NCBI GenBank assembly: GCA_947501555.1
Contig: CANMWG010000004.1
Span: 248,001-312,000 of the forward strand
DNA: 64,000 nucleotides
Direction: 5' to 3'
From: an uncultured Paracoccaceae bacterium
GTDB lineage: Bacteria; Pseudomonadota; Alphaproteobacteria; Rhodobacterales; Rhodobacteraceae
Shown: positions 9,387-17,869 of the stretch, in pieces
Layout of the letters: each line of letters begins with the position of its first letter
Numbering within the stretch: position 1 is the stretch's first letter
Program-made: the position numbers and the translations under genes
The notes under the pieces: generated by a model
Seen by the model: only the letters and a program-made list of their open reading frames with translations
Told to the model about the DNA's origin: nothing
The model's database searches: none

Positions 9387-9946
9387 TGGCACAAGCGCTT
9401 TCACTGGAATCCTTCGAAGAAGCACTTGTCGAAGACGTCACCGAATCAGACGACTTTCAACAGGGTTATCAAGACGGGCTACAAGCGGGCATCGCCCAAT
9501 CAGCCGCCGATGCTGCGGCACTCAGCGCAGAACTTGTTCAAAACATCGGCAATATTGATTTCACCTACACAGAAGCACGCAGCCAATTGTTGGGGTCACT
9601 TGCCCCTTTGCTGACAACGATCGTTGAAAAGGTGTTGCCGCATTGCGTTGCGGAAGGGTTTGCTGGCCAACTGGCTGATTTGCTTTTGCAGGCTGCTGGG
9701 GAAGACGCAAACGCGGCGATGACGCTGCATATTCACCCCAGCCAACGCACCGCAGTTGAGACCGCGAGCCAAGACATGACGGGACAGGTCACTATTCAGG
9801 ATGACCCGCAACTCGATATGCATGCTGCCTGGATCAAACAAGAGCGAAGCGAAACGCTGCTTGATGTCGACAATCTGCTTGTGACCATCAGTGCAGCGCT
9901 CGGCGCCATTCATCACACCGAAGACAGGAACGAAGATCATGGATAA
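9386..9946 (+). CDS. fliH: FliH-like flagellar assembly protein
   Basis: This 186-residue cytoplasmic protein lies between fliF and fliN. It has the make-up of FliH/SctL, the regulator that links the FliI ATPase to the C-ring. The N-terminus is acidic, followed by an alanine- and glutamine-rich helical stretch (about 25-85). The C-terminal domain (about 90-185) contains an FliH-like pattern of hydrophobic positions (VLPHCVAEGFAGQLADLLLQ and HIHPSQRT). ATG 9386 is chosen as the start because it overlaps the fliF stop as TAATG, with AGGAA about ten bases upstream. The sequence is divergent, so the name rests partly on gene order. fliI is not in the window. Confidence 0.7.
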   Translation: MAQALSLESFEEALVEDVTESDDFQQGYQDGLQAGIAQSAADAAALSAELVQNIGNIDFTYTEARSQLLGSLAPLLTTIVEKVLPHCVAEGFAGQLADLLLQAAGEDANAAMTLHIHPSQRTAVETASQDMTGQVTIQDDPQLDMHAAWIKQERSETLLDVDNLLVTISAALGAIHHTEDRNEDHG

Positions 9947-10232
9947 CGAAAGCAATGACATACCGCGGACAAGCGAGGATCATCCGCTTCATAAGATTCC
10001 GATTGAAATCTGTGTTTCCGTTGGCAAAGCGCGACCCTTGGTCAGAGATTTGCTGAGCCTAGGCGAGAACGCTGTCTTACCGCTTGATAAGCGGATCGAG
10101 GACCCAGTTGAACTTTATGTCGGCGAGCGATTGATCGCCCGCGGAGAATTGCAGGAAATGGAAGGCGGCGAACCTGGGCAACTTGCGGTGCGCTTGACTG
10201 AAGTCGCCTCAGACAAAGGCGAGCTCGACTAG
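9939..10232 (+). CDS. fliN: FliN, flagellar C-ring switch protein
   Basis: FliN forms the lower C-ring with FliM and FliG, takes part in switching and helps export. The 97-residue protein is a single SpoA/FliN-like domain. Typical features are IPIEICVSVGKARPLVRDLL followed by GENAVLPLDKRIEDPVELYV and ERLIARGEL. ATG 9939 gives the expected length and overlaps the end of fliH by eight bases. fliP starts two bases after its stop. Identification is strong. Confidence 0.93.
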   Translation: MDNESNDIPRTSEDHPLHKIPIEICVSVGKARPLVRDLLSLGENAVLPLDKRIEDPVELYVGERLIARGELQEMEGGEPGQLAVRLTEVASDKGELD

Positions 10233-10233
10233 G

Positions 10234-10962
10234 ATGCGCATCTTCTGCGTCCTCATCGCAATTTGTGCTATTTGGTTAGCTGGGCCCGTCGCCGCCCAGG
10301 ACGTCGCGATCACGCTTGGTGAAGACGGATCGCTTGCCACACGATCGGTCCAATTGCTGGTCTTGATCACTGTGCTGAGCATTGTGCCCGGCATCGCGAT
10401 TATGGTGACCTGTTTTCCCTTTATCGTCACGGTTTTTGCCATTCTGCGTCAGGCCATCGGGCTGCAACAATCACCGCCGAATATGCTGATCATCAGCCTA
10501 GCAATGTTTCTGACCTATTTCGTGATGGAACCCGTCTTTCTCGAAGCCTGGGCTAACGGTATAGACCCCTTGCTGAATGATGCGTTGCCGCTGGAAGAGG
10601 CGTTTTTTCGAACAATGGACCCGTTGCGTACGTTCATGTCGACACGCATTGCCCCCGACACTTTTATCGCATTGGCCGAACTGCGGCCGGATGTTGACAG
10701 TCAGGTCGCACTTGACGACGCACCGCTTTCCGTTCTCATCCCGTCATTTTTGCTTAGTGAAATGGAGCGCGCGTTTCAGGTCGGATTCCTGATCTTCATA
10801 CCGTTCCTTATCATCGATCTTGTCGTCGCCGCAGTCTTGATGTCCATGGGTATGATGATGGTACCGCCTGCAATTGTATCGCTACCGTTCAAATTGGCCT
10901 TTTTCGTTGTCGCCGATGGCTGGGGGTTGATCGCATCCAGTCTGGTGCAAAGCTATAGCTGA
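10234..10962 (+). CDS. fliP: FliP, flagellar export gate protein
   Basis: FliP is a core subunit of the export-gate channel. The 242-residue protein begins with a cleavable signal peptide (MRIFCVLIAICAIWLAGPVAAQ), as FliP proteins do. Membrane segments are at about 43-70, 83-105, 185-207 and 215-240. Family motifs include ILRQAIGLQQSPPNMLIISL and the C-terminal FQVGFLIFIPFLIIDLVVA and MGMMMVPPAIVSLPFKL. It is the last gene of the fliF operon. A 425-bp gene-poor stretch follows. Confidence 0.96.
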   Translation: MRIFCVLIAICAIWLAGPVAAQDVAITLGEDGSLATRSVQLLVLITVLSIVPGIAIMVTCFPFIVTVFAILRQAIGLQQSPPNMLIISLAMFLTYFVMEPVFLEAWANGIDPLLNDALPLEEAFFRTMDPLRTFMSTRIAPDTFIALAELRPDVDSQVALDDAPLSVLIPSFLLSEMERAFQVGFLIFIPFLIIDLVVAAVLMSMGMMMVPPAIVSLPFKLAFFVVADGWGLIASSLVQSYS

Positions 10963-11387
10963 CGAAGTTTCTTTGTCGCCAAGATCCCCTCTCTGAAATG
11001 CTAAGAGCTATCGAAAATGGGCCTGTCACATACTTGGGCCGTCGACCATGCTCACTAAGACCTCCATCCGTTCGTTGGTGACGAAGCTTTCCCAACCAAA
11101 CGCTGAGATCCGCAGATGGGAATTGTAAGATGCTGTTGATCTATCCAAAGAATGCAGGTCCAGCTTGCTACCTCGTGTCGTTTGATATGCACCTATAGTG
11201 TTTTCGAATTATCAAACGCGTCATGTATCAGCTCGCGGTTTCCAAGCTTTGAGTCCAGGCAGTTTTAGATGATTCAAGTTATTTGCATAACGTCTTAGGT
11301 CTGTGAGCTTGCCTCATAATGGTGAACCATTTTATCGGTGCAATTGAGCCTATGCAACGCAATCCTGCCCCAAGGACAGGGCTTGTC
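10963..11387. other. Convergent intergenic region with no recognised gene
   Basis: This 425-bp gap separates the 3' ends of fliP (+) and flgI (-). Only short open stretches with no support were found, including a 26-codon one from 11048. One small palindrome (AATGGT GA ACCATT) lies at about 11314-11327. No strong hairpin with a T-run was recognised at either end. The length is unusual for two convergent flagellar operons and may mark a deleted gene. Confidence 0.5.
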
Positions 11388-12488
11388 TTAACGAACAATG
11401 AACTCTGCATGCAGCGCACCGCTCGCTTTGATGCTCTTTAAGATATCGATCATGTCGCGCGGTGCGACACCCAATGCGTTCAGGCCTGCGACCACTTCGC
11501 TCAAAGAAGTCCCACCGCTTACTTCGGCAAGTCCGATGCCCGGCTCATCGATGATGGCTGCATTTGTGCGCGGGACAACGACAGTCTCGCCTGGCGCAAA
11601 TGGATTGGGCTGCGACACCAGCGGTGCCTCTTGAATTCGCAAAGTGAGATTTCCCTGGCTTACGGCAACACGACTGATCCGAACATCTTCACCCATGACA
11701 ATTGTGCCGGACCTCTGGTCAACGACAACACGTGCCCGGCGTTCGGGTTCGACAAGGATATTTTCTATCCGGCCCAACGCATGTGCGGGTGAGGGCATCT
11801 GGGTTGCAGCAATATTCAACTCCACTGTACCAGCGTCCAGCATGACAGCAACTACCCGTTCAAAATTCTGATTTATGGCCTGTTCGATCCGGCCTGCCGT
11901 CGTAAAATCCGGGGTCCGGAGAGCCAAACGTAAGCTGGTCATCCCTCCAAAATCAAAGGCTACTTCTCGTTCGACGGTAGCCCCTGATGGCACCACTCCG
12001 GCGGTCGGCACGCCTTGAACAACGGTCGCGCCATCACCCGTTGCTGATGCACCACCAGCAATAATTGTCCCCTGTGCGACCGCATAGATATCCCCATCCG
12101 CAGCATTAAGTGGAGTCATAATGAGCGTGCCGCCCAAAAGGCTGTTCGCATCACCGATCGCCGACACGGTGACATCAATAGGGCTGCCGGCACGGGCAAA
12201 TGGCGGCAGGCTAGCGGTAACGAGAACAGCGGCAACATTTTTTGGTCGGAATTGTTCGCCTGTAACATTTACGCCTAAGCGTTCCAGAATATTACTCAGC
12301 ATTTCTTCGGTAAACGGAGAATTCCGCAAACCGTCACCGGTTCCATTCAATCCAACGACAAGGCCATAGCCCACCAAATCGTTTGACCTAACCCCATCAA
12401 ACTCGACAAGATCTTTGATCCGAATTGGTGACGCTTGCGCCATCAACGGGAGTATTATGAAAATCAGCGGTAAAAGGCTACGGAGCAT
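11388..12488 (-). CDS. flgI: FlgI, flagellar P-ring protein
   Basis: FlgI forms the periplasmic P ring around the rod. The 366-residue protein has a signal peptide (about 1-19, LLPLIFIILPLMAQA) and then the mature start SPIRIKDLVEFDGVRSNDLVG, a hallmark of FlgI. Other family stretches are GYGLVVGLNGTGDG and, at the end, VAGLNALGVAPRDMIDIL. Its start overlaps the flgL stop by one base (TAATG). It is the last gene of the leftward hook operon. flgA and flgH, its usual assembly partners, are not in the window. Confidence 0.96.
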   Translation of the reverse strand: MLRSLLPLIFIILPLMAQASPIRIKDLVEFDGVRSNDLVGYGLVVGLNGTGDGLRNSPFTEEMLSNILERLGVNVTGEQFRPKNVAAVLVTASLPPFARAGSPIDVTVSAIGDANSLLGGTLIMTPLNAADGDIYAVAQGTIIAGGASATGDGATVVQGVPTAGVVPSGATVEREVAFDFGGMTSLRLALRTPDFTTAGRIEQAINQNFERVVAVMLDAGTVELNIAATQMPSPAHALGRIENILVEPERRARVVVDQRSGTIVMGEDVRISRVAVSQGNLTLRIQEAPLVSQPNPFAPGETVVVPRTNAAIIDEPGIGLAEVSGGTSLSEVVAGLNALGVAPRDMIDILKSIKASGALHAEFIVR

Positions 12489-13492
12489 TAAAGGTACCTT
12501 AATAAACTAAGCTGTGACAATCGGGCGGTCACACTGTAGTGGGTTTCTAGCTGAAGTTGCACACTTTGAAGGCGTGACGCCGTATCAAAAGGGTCAGCGG
12601 AAATCAGATTGTTTTTTGCAATCCCAAGTGATGTTTGTTGCGCATTCATTTCTGTTTCTGACCGCGCCACTTCTGCCTCTGCCGATCCAATTCGGGACCG
12701 AACGCCGATCAGCTCGCTGGATGCGGTGTACAAACCCGTACCGGCTTCCTCCAAGAGTGCGATTTTGTTCGCTCTGTCGAGACCTGGTAAGTCGTTTGCC
12801 ATGGCAGCAATAGCTGCGGACTTGAGTGTTTCGCGGATAGCGGGGTCATCAGCCCGCGCATCCAATGTAACGGTATTTGTATCTGAAACGCGACGTTCGA
12901 TCATTGTGCCCGTGTCGCCCAGATAACCCATTGTCGCGAAGCCGCCGAGTGGATCGTCAAACCAAGTTGTGATTGCTGCTGTGATCGCAGCTGGTGTGGT
13001 CGCCCCACCAATTGCGGCCTGTATGTCCGTCAACATGTCTTCGGGATCGGCGAGGGCCGGGTTTTCGACGGCCGCTCCGCCAAACAAAGACCGGTCGGCG
13101 ATCTGTGTGTTCAGAACAGTCACCATATTTCCAAAGGTTCCACGTGCCGCGCGGGCAGCTTCATTCACCTGTGAAATTGTGCTTTCACTATTGACCAGAA
13201 GCAATTGTTCCGCTGAGTCTGCGCGCATGGTGTCAACGCGTCCCAAAATTTCTTGCATCCCTTCCAGGACCTGCGTGGTTTCAATGATCGCTTGTTGATA
13301 ACCTTCCAGTTGACTCAGTGAGTAGTTTATGCCGGAAAGACGCACAGTATTGCCGTTCAACGTGTTGGTGACATCAGTCACACGGCCGGATGACATGCTT
13401 TCTGCCAACTGCGATAGCTCTGTCTTAATCGCGCCACTGTTGCGCATGGAAACGAACTGCTGGGACATGTCGCCCACTGAAACTACTGGCAT
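12488..13492 (-). CDS. flgL: FlgL, hook-filament junction protein (HAP3)
   Basis: FlgL caps the hook-filament junction together with FlgK. The 334-residue protein shows the flagellin-like D0/D1 architecture. The N-terminal coiled segment (about 1-140) includes SMSSGRVTDVTNT, the central region is variable, and the C-terminal helix (about 260-334) includes RIGSAEAEVARSETEMNAQQ. It lacks the conserved flagellin NQ..A ending. It sits directly after flgK (three-base gap) and overlaps flgI by one base, the common order flgK-flgL-flgI in this group. A true flagellin is unlikely, given the position and the divergent termini. Confidence 0.88.
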   Translation of the reverse strand: MPVVSVGDMSQQFVSMRNSGAIKTELSQLAESMSSGRVTDVTNTLNGNTVRLSGINYSLSQLEGYQQAIIETTQVLEGMQEILGRVDTMRADSAEQLLLVNSESTISQVNEAARAARGTFGNMVTVLNTQIADRSLFGGAAVENPALADPEDMLTDIQAAIGGATTPAAITAAITTWFDDPLGGFATMGYLGDTGTMIERRVSDTNTVTLDARADDPAIRETLKSAAIAAMANDLPGLDRANKIALLEEAGTGLYTASSELIGVRSRIGSAEAEVARSETEMNAQQTSLGIAKNNLISADPFDTASRLQSVQLQLETHYSVTARLSQLSLLRYL

Positions 13493-13495
13493 CGC

Positions 13496-14932
13496 TTAAA
13501 TCTCCATCAGACTTTGCATCATTGAATCGACGGTCTGGATGACTCTTGCATTGGCCGCATAGGCTTGTTCGACAAGCAGCAGCATTTGCAATTCAAGGTC
13601 AGTATCGACACCATTTGCCAATTCGGCTTCGCGCAATGTATCCCAGCGGGCTGATGTGAAACTAAGTTGTTCTTCTGCCGCCAAACGAGTTGCGCCAATT
13701 TGCGAAGTAAACGACGCAGCCCGCCCAGACGCCCCTTGCGAGACACTGCCGGGCAAATCAGCACGTGCCACATCCAATGCTGCGATCCAGCGATTGAGTT
13801 GCGTACTATCCCCAACAGGGCCTTGCACCGCGGCATTCAAGCCATCGCGTAACAACGTCACGTCACCGCCAGCGTTGGGATCTACGGCTGCATTTATCCC
13901 GATACGGCCCGCCAAGCCAACGGTATCAGCAAGGTCGAGTACACCGCCTTCGTCAGTCAATAGCCCCAAATCACCTGCTGTGAGTGTGGGATCTGTCGTG
14001 GGGTCCTCAAATCTGGCGACAAGGTCAACGGCAATGCCATCAAGGCCAGCCTGCACTTCGACCAGCGTCCCATCACGCATCGCAAACGATGCACCAAGAG
14101 AACCACCATCCAGCCGGCCAATACCTGTTGTCGGATCAAGGGCTACACCATCCAATGTGATCGCGCCCAACGCACCTGATGCCAACGTCATATCTGCGGT
14201 GATTGTGGGGGTTCGTTCAAAACCAAATTGAACCGTTTGACCATCCAGGAGGGTGGTGCCGGATGTTGTCATCAAAGTGATAGTCCCATTTTCGCGTTGT
14301 GTTTCGCGGATGGGCAAAATCCCCGCAATCTTGTCTACAGCGGTCTGGCGTGCATCGATCAGTGCAGAAGTGTCATTGCCTGTGGCTTTAAGTCTTAAAA
14401 TATCCTCGTTCATTGCCTCAACTTGCAATAATGAGGCATTGAGCACTTCAATATCGCGGGCAATTGCCGCATCGGCTTCTTGGCGTAAACTTTGTACCGT
14501 GCGGGTATTGTCTTGCAGGGTAATGGTAACATCATTCAACCGAGAAACGACATTGCTCAGCCGGACGTCCGAGGCGGGATCACTGCTAGCGCTGATCAAA
14601 GCGTTCTCAAATACGGCCAGACGCGCGCCAATGCTTGCAGCGTCTTCAGGGTCTCCAAGGGATTGTTCTAACCGAACAAGCATACTGGTATTGCGATCCT
14701 GACCCTCTAAGGCAGCATCGGTCAGTCGGCGATCCGCTAAAAGGCCCGCATCAACAAACCGATTAATGCTTTCCACGCCAACACCACCTAGTTGGGAAGA
14801 TGTCAGTTCAACCGATCGCCGACCATAACCATCGGTCAATACATTTGCCAAATTGGATGAGGTCACTTCTGCCATGCGACCGTTCACAGTCAGACCTGAC
14901 ATTGCATTGCTAAGGGCGCTTGAAATACTCAT
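13496..14932 (-). CDS. flgK: FlgK, hook-associated protein 1
   Basis: FlgK is the first hook-filament junction protein. The 478-residue protein begins with the rod/hook N-terminal motif (SALSNAMSGLTVNGRMAEVTSSNLANV). It carries the FlgK-type helical domain and a variable middle, and ends with the typical C-terminal hook helix (LLLVEQAYAANARVIQTVDSMMQSLMEI in two halves). It is co-transcribed with flgE upstream (23-bp gap) and flgL downstream. The length is at the short end for FlgK but usual for Rhodobacteraceae. Confidence 0.94.
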   Translation of the reverse strand: MSISSALSNAMSGLTVNGRMAEVTSSNLANVLTDGYGRRSVELTSSQLGGVGVESINRFVDAGLLADRRLTDAALEGQDRNTSMLVRLEQSLGDPEDAASIGARLAVFENALISASSDPASDVRLSNVVSRLNDVTITLQDNTRTVQSLRQEADAAIARDIEVLNASLLQVEAMNEDILRLKATGNDTSALIDARQTAVDKIAGILPIRETQRENGTITLMTTSGTTLLDGQTVQFGFERTPTITADMTLASGALGAITLDGVALDPTTGIGRLDGGSLGASFAMRDGTLVEVQAGLDGIAVDLVARFEDPTTDPTLTAGDLGLLTDEGGVLDLADTVGLAGRIGINAAVDPNAGGDVTLLRDGLNAAVQGPVGDSTQLNRWIAALDVARADLPGSVSQGASGRAASFTSQIGATRLAAEEQLSFTSARWDTLREAELANGVDTDLELQMLLLVEQAYAANARVIQTVDSMMQSLMEI

Positions 14933-14955
14933 GGCTTCATCATCCGGTTAATGAG

Positions 14956-16290
14956 TTAACGTTTGATATTAGTGGTTTCCTGCAGCATCTCATCAACTGT
15001 CTGGATCACCTTGGCGTTGGAGGAATAGGCTCGCTGCGTCTGGATCAACTCTGTCAGCTCACCGGCAACATCTGTGGCCGATTCCTCACGGGCGTAGCCA
15101 ACGATGTCACCGGTGGGCCCATCGCCCGCATCCCACAAAAAGAAGTTACCACTGTCTGTCGTGACGCCGTAGACCTGCTGATCATTTGTTTCCAATCCGT
15201 TTACGTTTGCCACATCAACCAAGGGAATTTGATAGAGGATACGGTTGATTCCGATATCAAATGAAGCACGGACAAATCCGTTTTCATCCACCTCGATCGA
15301 CGTCAAACTACCCACCGGGGTCCCATCTTTCGAAATGGCCACTGGAGCAAATGCGTCTGACAATTGAGTCAGCCCAAGGGAGCTTCCCAATTCTCCGATG
15401 TTAATGTCCATTGGACCACCATCAACGGCAAGCGTGAACACACCTGTGGCAGCGTCATAGGGCCCTCCGATGGGCGCAAGAGGGTCCGCAAAATCGACTG
15501 ACGCCAACGTGCCGCCACCCCCACGTGAATCATCAAAGACCAAGGTATATTCGCCTACGATATCGGGCTCGCCATCTGTATCGACATCAGATTCGCTATC
15601 TTGAATGACCATCGTCCATTCATTTGACGAACCTGTCGCAGGCACAGTCGGTGTAAAGGTGAACAACAAATTGGATGACGCGCCAAGGTTGTCAAAGTAC
15701 TCAATCGACAATGTCTCGTCGTCACCAGCAGAATCTTCACGGGTCGAGGTCGCAGGCAGGTTCACCGATAGATCAACGCGTGTCGTCGGTTCTCCTGCAA
15801 ACTGGTTTGAATTGATCTGAACCGGCACAAGGCCATCAATCGAATCACGTGGATAATTGGGAATCGTGCCGTCCGTTTCAGCTTGTACGCCGAGTAAGAC
15901 CATGCCACCTGGCGTTGTCAGGTATCCTGAGGCATCTGTTCTAAATGACCCTGTTGTTGTCAGAAATAGTGGGTTTTCACCATTTCCAACTGCAACAGCA
16001 CTTGACGTCGTGACGGGAAGCATTCCGCGGCCCCGTACTGCCAAATCGGTGGGGTTCGACGTTGACACCAACGCCCCGCGTTCATCAATCAGACGTGACG
16101 AGGTGACACGCACGCCGCCTGCCGAATATGTCCCTTGCCCGCTTTCAATCACCATGGATTCAAAATCGGTCACCGCGCGCTTGTATCCAAAGGTCGAAGA
16201 ATTCGAGATGTTGTCCGAAATCGTTGCAAGTCGCGACGCATTTGCCGCCAAACCGGCGACACCTGCGTTCAAGGAGGAGGATATCGTCAT
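14956..16290 (-). CDS. flgE: FlgE, flagellar hook protein
   Basis: FlgE polymerises into the hook. The 444-residue protein opens with the conserved rod/hook helix (SLNAGVAGLAANASRLATIS, then DNISNSSTFGYKRA). It has FlgE-type beta domains in the middle and closes with LTELIQTQRAYSSNAKVIQT, typical of hook proteins. It is preceded by a CtrA-like site about 60 bp upstream and by motB about 100 bp further up. flgD and fliK are not nearby. Confidence 0.94.
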   Translation of the reverse strand: MTISSSLNAGVAGLAANASRLATISDNISNSSTFGYKRAVTDFESMVIESGQGTYSAGGVRVTSSRLIDERGALVSTSNPTDLAVRGRGMLPVTTSSAVAVGNGENPLFLTTTGSFRTDASGYLTTPGGMVLLGVQAETDGTIPNYPRDSIDGLVPVQINSNQFAGEPTTRVDLSVNLPATSTREDSAGDDETLSIEYFDNLGASSNLLFTFTPTVPATGSSNEWTMVIQDSESDVDTDGEPDIVGEYTLVFDDSRGGGGTLASVDFADPLAPIGGPYDAATGVFTLAVDGGPMDINIGELGSSLGLTQLSDAFAPVAISKDGTPVGSLTSIEVDENGFVRASFDIGINRILYQIPLVDVANVNGLETNDQQVYGVTTDSGNFFLWDAGDGPTGDIVGYAREESATDVAGELTELIQTQRAYSSNAKVIQTVDEMLQETTNIKR

Positions 16291-16350
16291 AGATGAACCT
16301 TTCTGGATCGGGGAATCTTGTTGGACTTGCCCTTTCCTAAAGGCTCAGAC

Positions 16351-16365
16351 TTAACGTCGACCTAA
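16351..16365. promoter_or_regulatory. Candidate CtrA-binding site upstream of flgE
   Basis: TTAA-N7-CTAA lies 61-75 bp upstream of the flgE start and differs from the CtrA consensus TTAA-N7-TTAA at one base. It is the same type of site as the one between fliL and fliF. Together they point to CtrA control of both flagellar operons. Found by eye only. Confidence 0.5.
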
Positions 16366-16390
16366 CGTCTAAAATCCTACCTAATTTCGG

Positions 16391-17224
16391 TCAGACATCT
16401 GAACGAAGCAGCACGATCTCAAGCCGGTTGTTGCGCGGGGCTGTGGCGTCACGAACCGCAGGCGATCTGTCACCCGCACCGGTTTGACGCGCGATCCGCA
16501 AGGGGCTTAGCCCGGCATCGACCAACAATTGGCGCATCATGGCAGCCCGATCAGTGGACAGTTGCCAAATCGGATTATCGACATGAACCACAGATTTCGC
16601 GCTCAGATGACCTGTGATTGCAACCTCGTTGCTCACGCTCTGGAACAAACGACCCAGAATGCCAGCCACCTCAACCGTTACCGGATTGGGTTCCGCCAGA
16701 TCAGGCGGGAACAAGGTTGCATCAGGCAGATCGAAAATCTCGATTACCAACCCTTCATCGGTCAGCCGTGTCACAATATGGCGCAGTGCTTGGTCGGACA
16801 CCATGCTTTCACCGCCTAAACCCATCAATATCTCTTCGATATCGCGCAATGCAGCGACCTCTGCGGCAGCAGCAGCCTCAGCGGCGGCTTGTTCTGCGTT
16901 GATGGGATTATTCCCAATTGTCGGCTGGTTGATACCTGTGCCACTTTGCGCAAGTGCATCTCGGGTAAAGATGTTGTCACCACCAAAGGCACCTGATCCA
17001 CCGCCTGACATGCGGTTGATTGGGATCGTTGGCGAAAAATAGTCCGCAATTCCCTTGCGTTGCTGTTCTGTTGTCGCGTTCAAAAGCCACATCAGCATAA
17101 AGAACGCCATCATCGCCGTAACAAAGTCGGCATAGGCCACCTTCCAGGCGCCGCCATGATGACCATCACCGCCCACAACTTTCTTACGCTTAATAATCGT
17201 TGGCGCGTTTGATCCTGCGCTCAT
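16391..17224 (-). CDS. motB: MotB, flagellar stator subunit
   Basis: MotB anchors the stator to peptidoglycan and carries the proton-accepting aspartate. The 277-residue protein has a basic N-terminus (IIKRKKVVGGDGHHGGAWK) and then the membrane helix YADFVTAMMAFFMLMWLLNA, in which the Asp of YADF is the expected proton-binding residue (about residue 33). A plug/linker follows, and then an OmpA-like peptidoglycan-binding domain (about 140-277) with ITGHLSAKSV, LSTDRAAMMRQLL and RNNRLEIVLL. The TGH motif replaces the more common GHTD. It lies between a DUF6165-like gene and flgE, away from motA. Confidence 0.94.
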   Translation of the reverse strand: MSAGSNAPTIIKRKKVVGGDGHHGGAWKVAYADFVTAMMAFFMLMWLLNATTEQQRKGIADYFSPTIPINRMSGGGSGAFGGDNIFTRDALAQSGTGINQPTIGNNPINAEQAAAEAAAAAEVAALRDIEEILMGLGGESMVSDQALRHIVTRLTDEGLVIEIFDLPDATLFPPDLAEPNPVTVEVAGILGRLFQSVSNEVAITGHLSAKSVVHVDNPIWQLSTDRAAMMRQLLVDAGLSPLRIARQTGAGDRSPAVRDATAPRNNRLEIVLLRSDV

Positions 17225-17315
17225 CTCACCACCTCATTTTCACCCTGAGAAAGGACCTAGGGGTGAGGGGTGAAAGGATGCTTAAAGGCACAATTCAATC
17301 CAAATGCAACGTACC

Positions 17316-17720
17316 TTAGGACGGTCCAGACGCGGACCGGTCAGCAGAGACGGATTCGGGCAAGGTTTGATCTGCATATGTGTCCAAAGCCAGCTTATGG
17401 GCGTCCAAATCAACCTGGGCCTGCAGGTAAGCACGGGCCAAGGCGACAAAGGCCACATCAAATTCGGACCGGGCTTCGCAGGCGCGCAAATCGGCCTCAA
17501 GCTGCGTGATATCATGACGGGCTGACACCACTGATTTGCGCAATTGGTCAAAAGGTGGGGACTGCGGCGACACGCGGGCGGCGACGCGTTGCATCACGTT
17601 CAATCGCTGGCTCAGAATACGACGATCAGCAGGGTCTGAGGCCGTGTTCAATTTGCCCTGCACGATAATGATCTGATCGATCAGTTCGGCCAGTCCGGTC
17701 GGAACAAGGATTTCATTCAT
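17316..17720 (-). CDS. DUF6165-like protein upstream of motB
   Basis: This is a small soluble protein of 134 residues. It begins MNEILVPTGLAELIDQI and continues with a helical stretch ending near EARSEFDVAFVALARAYLQ. This pattern (I-L-V-P-x(3)-x-E-L-I-D at the start; F-x-x-x-F-V-x-L-A-R near the end) resembles the DUF6165 family. No catalytic motif is evident, and the family has no known function. It is the first gene of the leftward motB-flgE-flgK-flgL-flgI group, with a 91-bp gap to motB. The gap holds an 8-bp inverted repeat (TTTCACCC/GGGTGAAA). Family membership is from memory and moderately sure. Confidence 0.6.
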   Translation of the reverse strand: MNEILVPTGLAELIDQIIIVQGKLNTASDPADRRILSQRLNVMQRVAARVSPQSPPFDQLRKSVVSARHDITQLEADLRACEARSEFDVAFVALARAYLQAQVDLDAHKLALDTYADQTLPESVSADRSASGPS

Positions 17721-17869
17721 TTGCCGACTCCCATCCTGTCCTCGCGGGTGATCCGAAAAAAGGGATCTGCCTTTTAAAAACCTATCTCGCGGCCCCGGTT
17801 AACAGCGTCATAAGACACAAACCCAAATGCACTTAAAAGTCAAAATAGGGGACCGTACGGTGGTCGATG

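Noticed and set aside
12488-13492. Flagellin gene
   Set aside because: The termini resemble FlgL, and the position between flgK and flgI is that of FlgL; the conserved flagellin C-terminus is missing.
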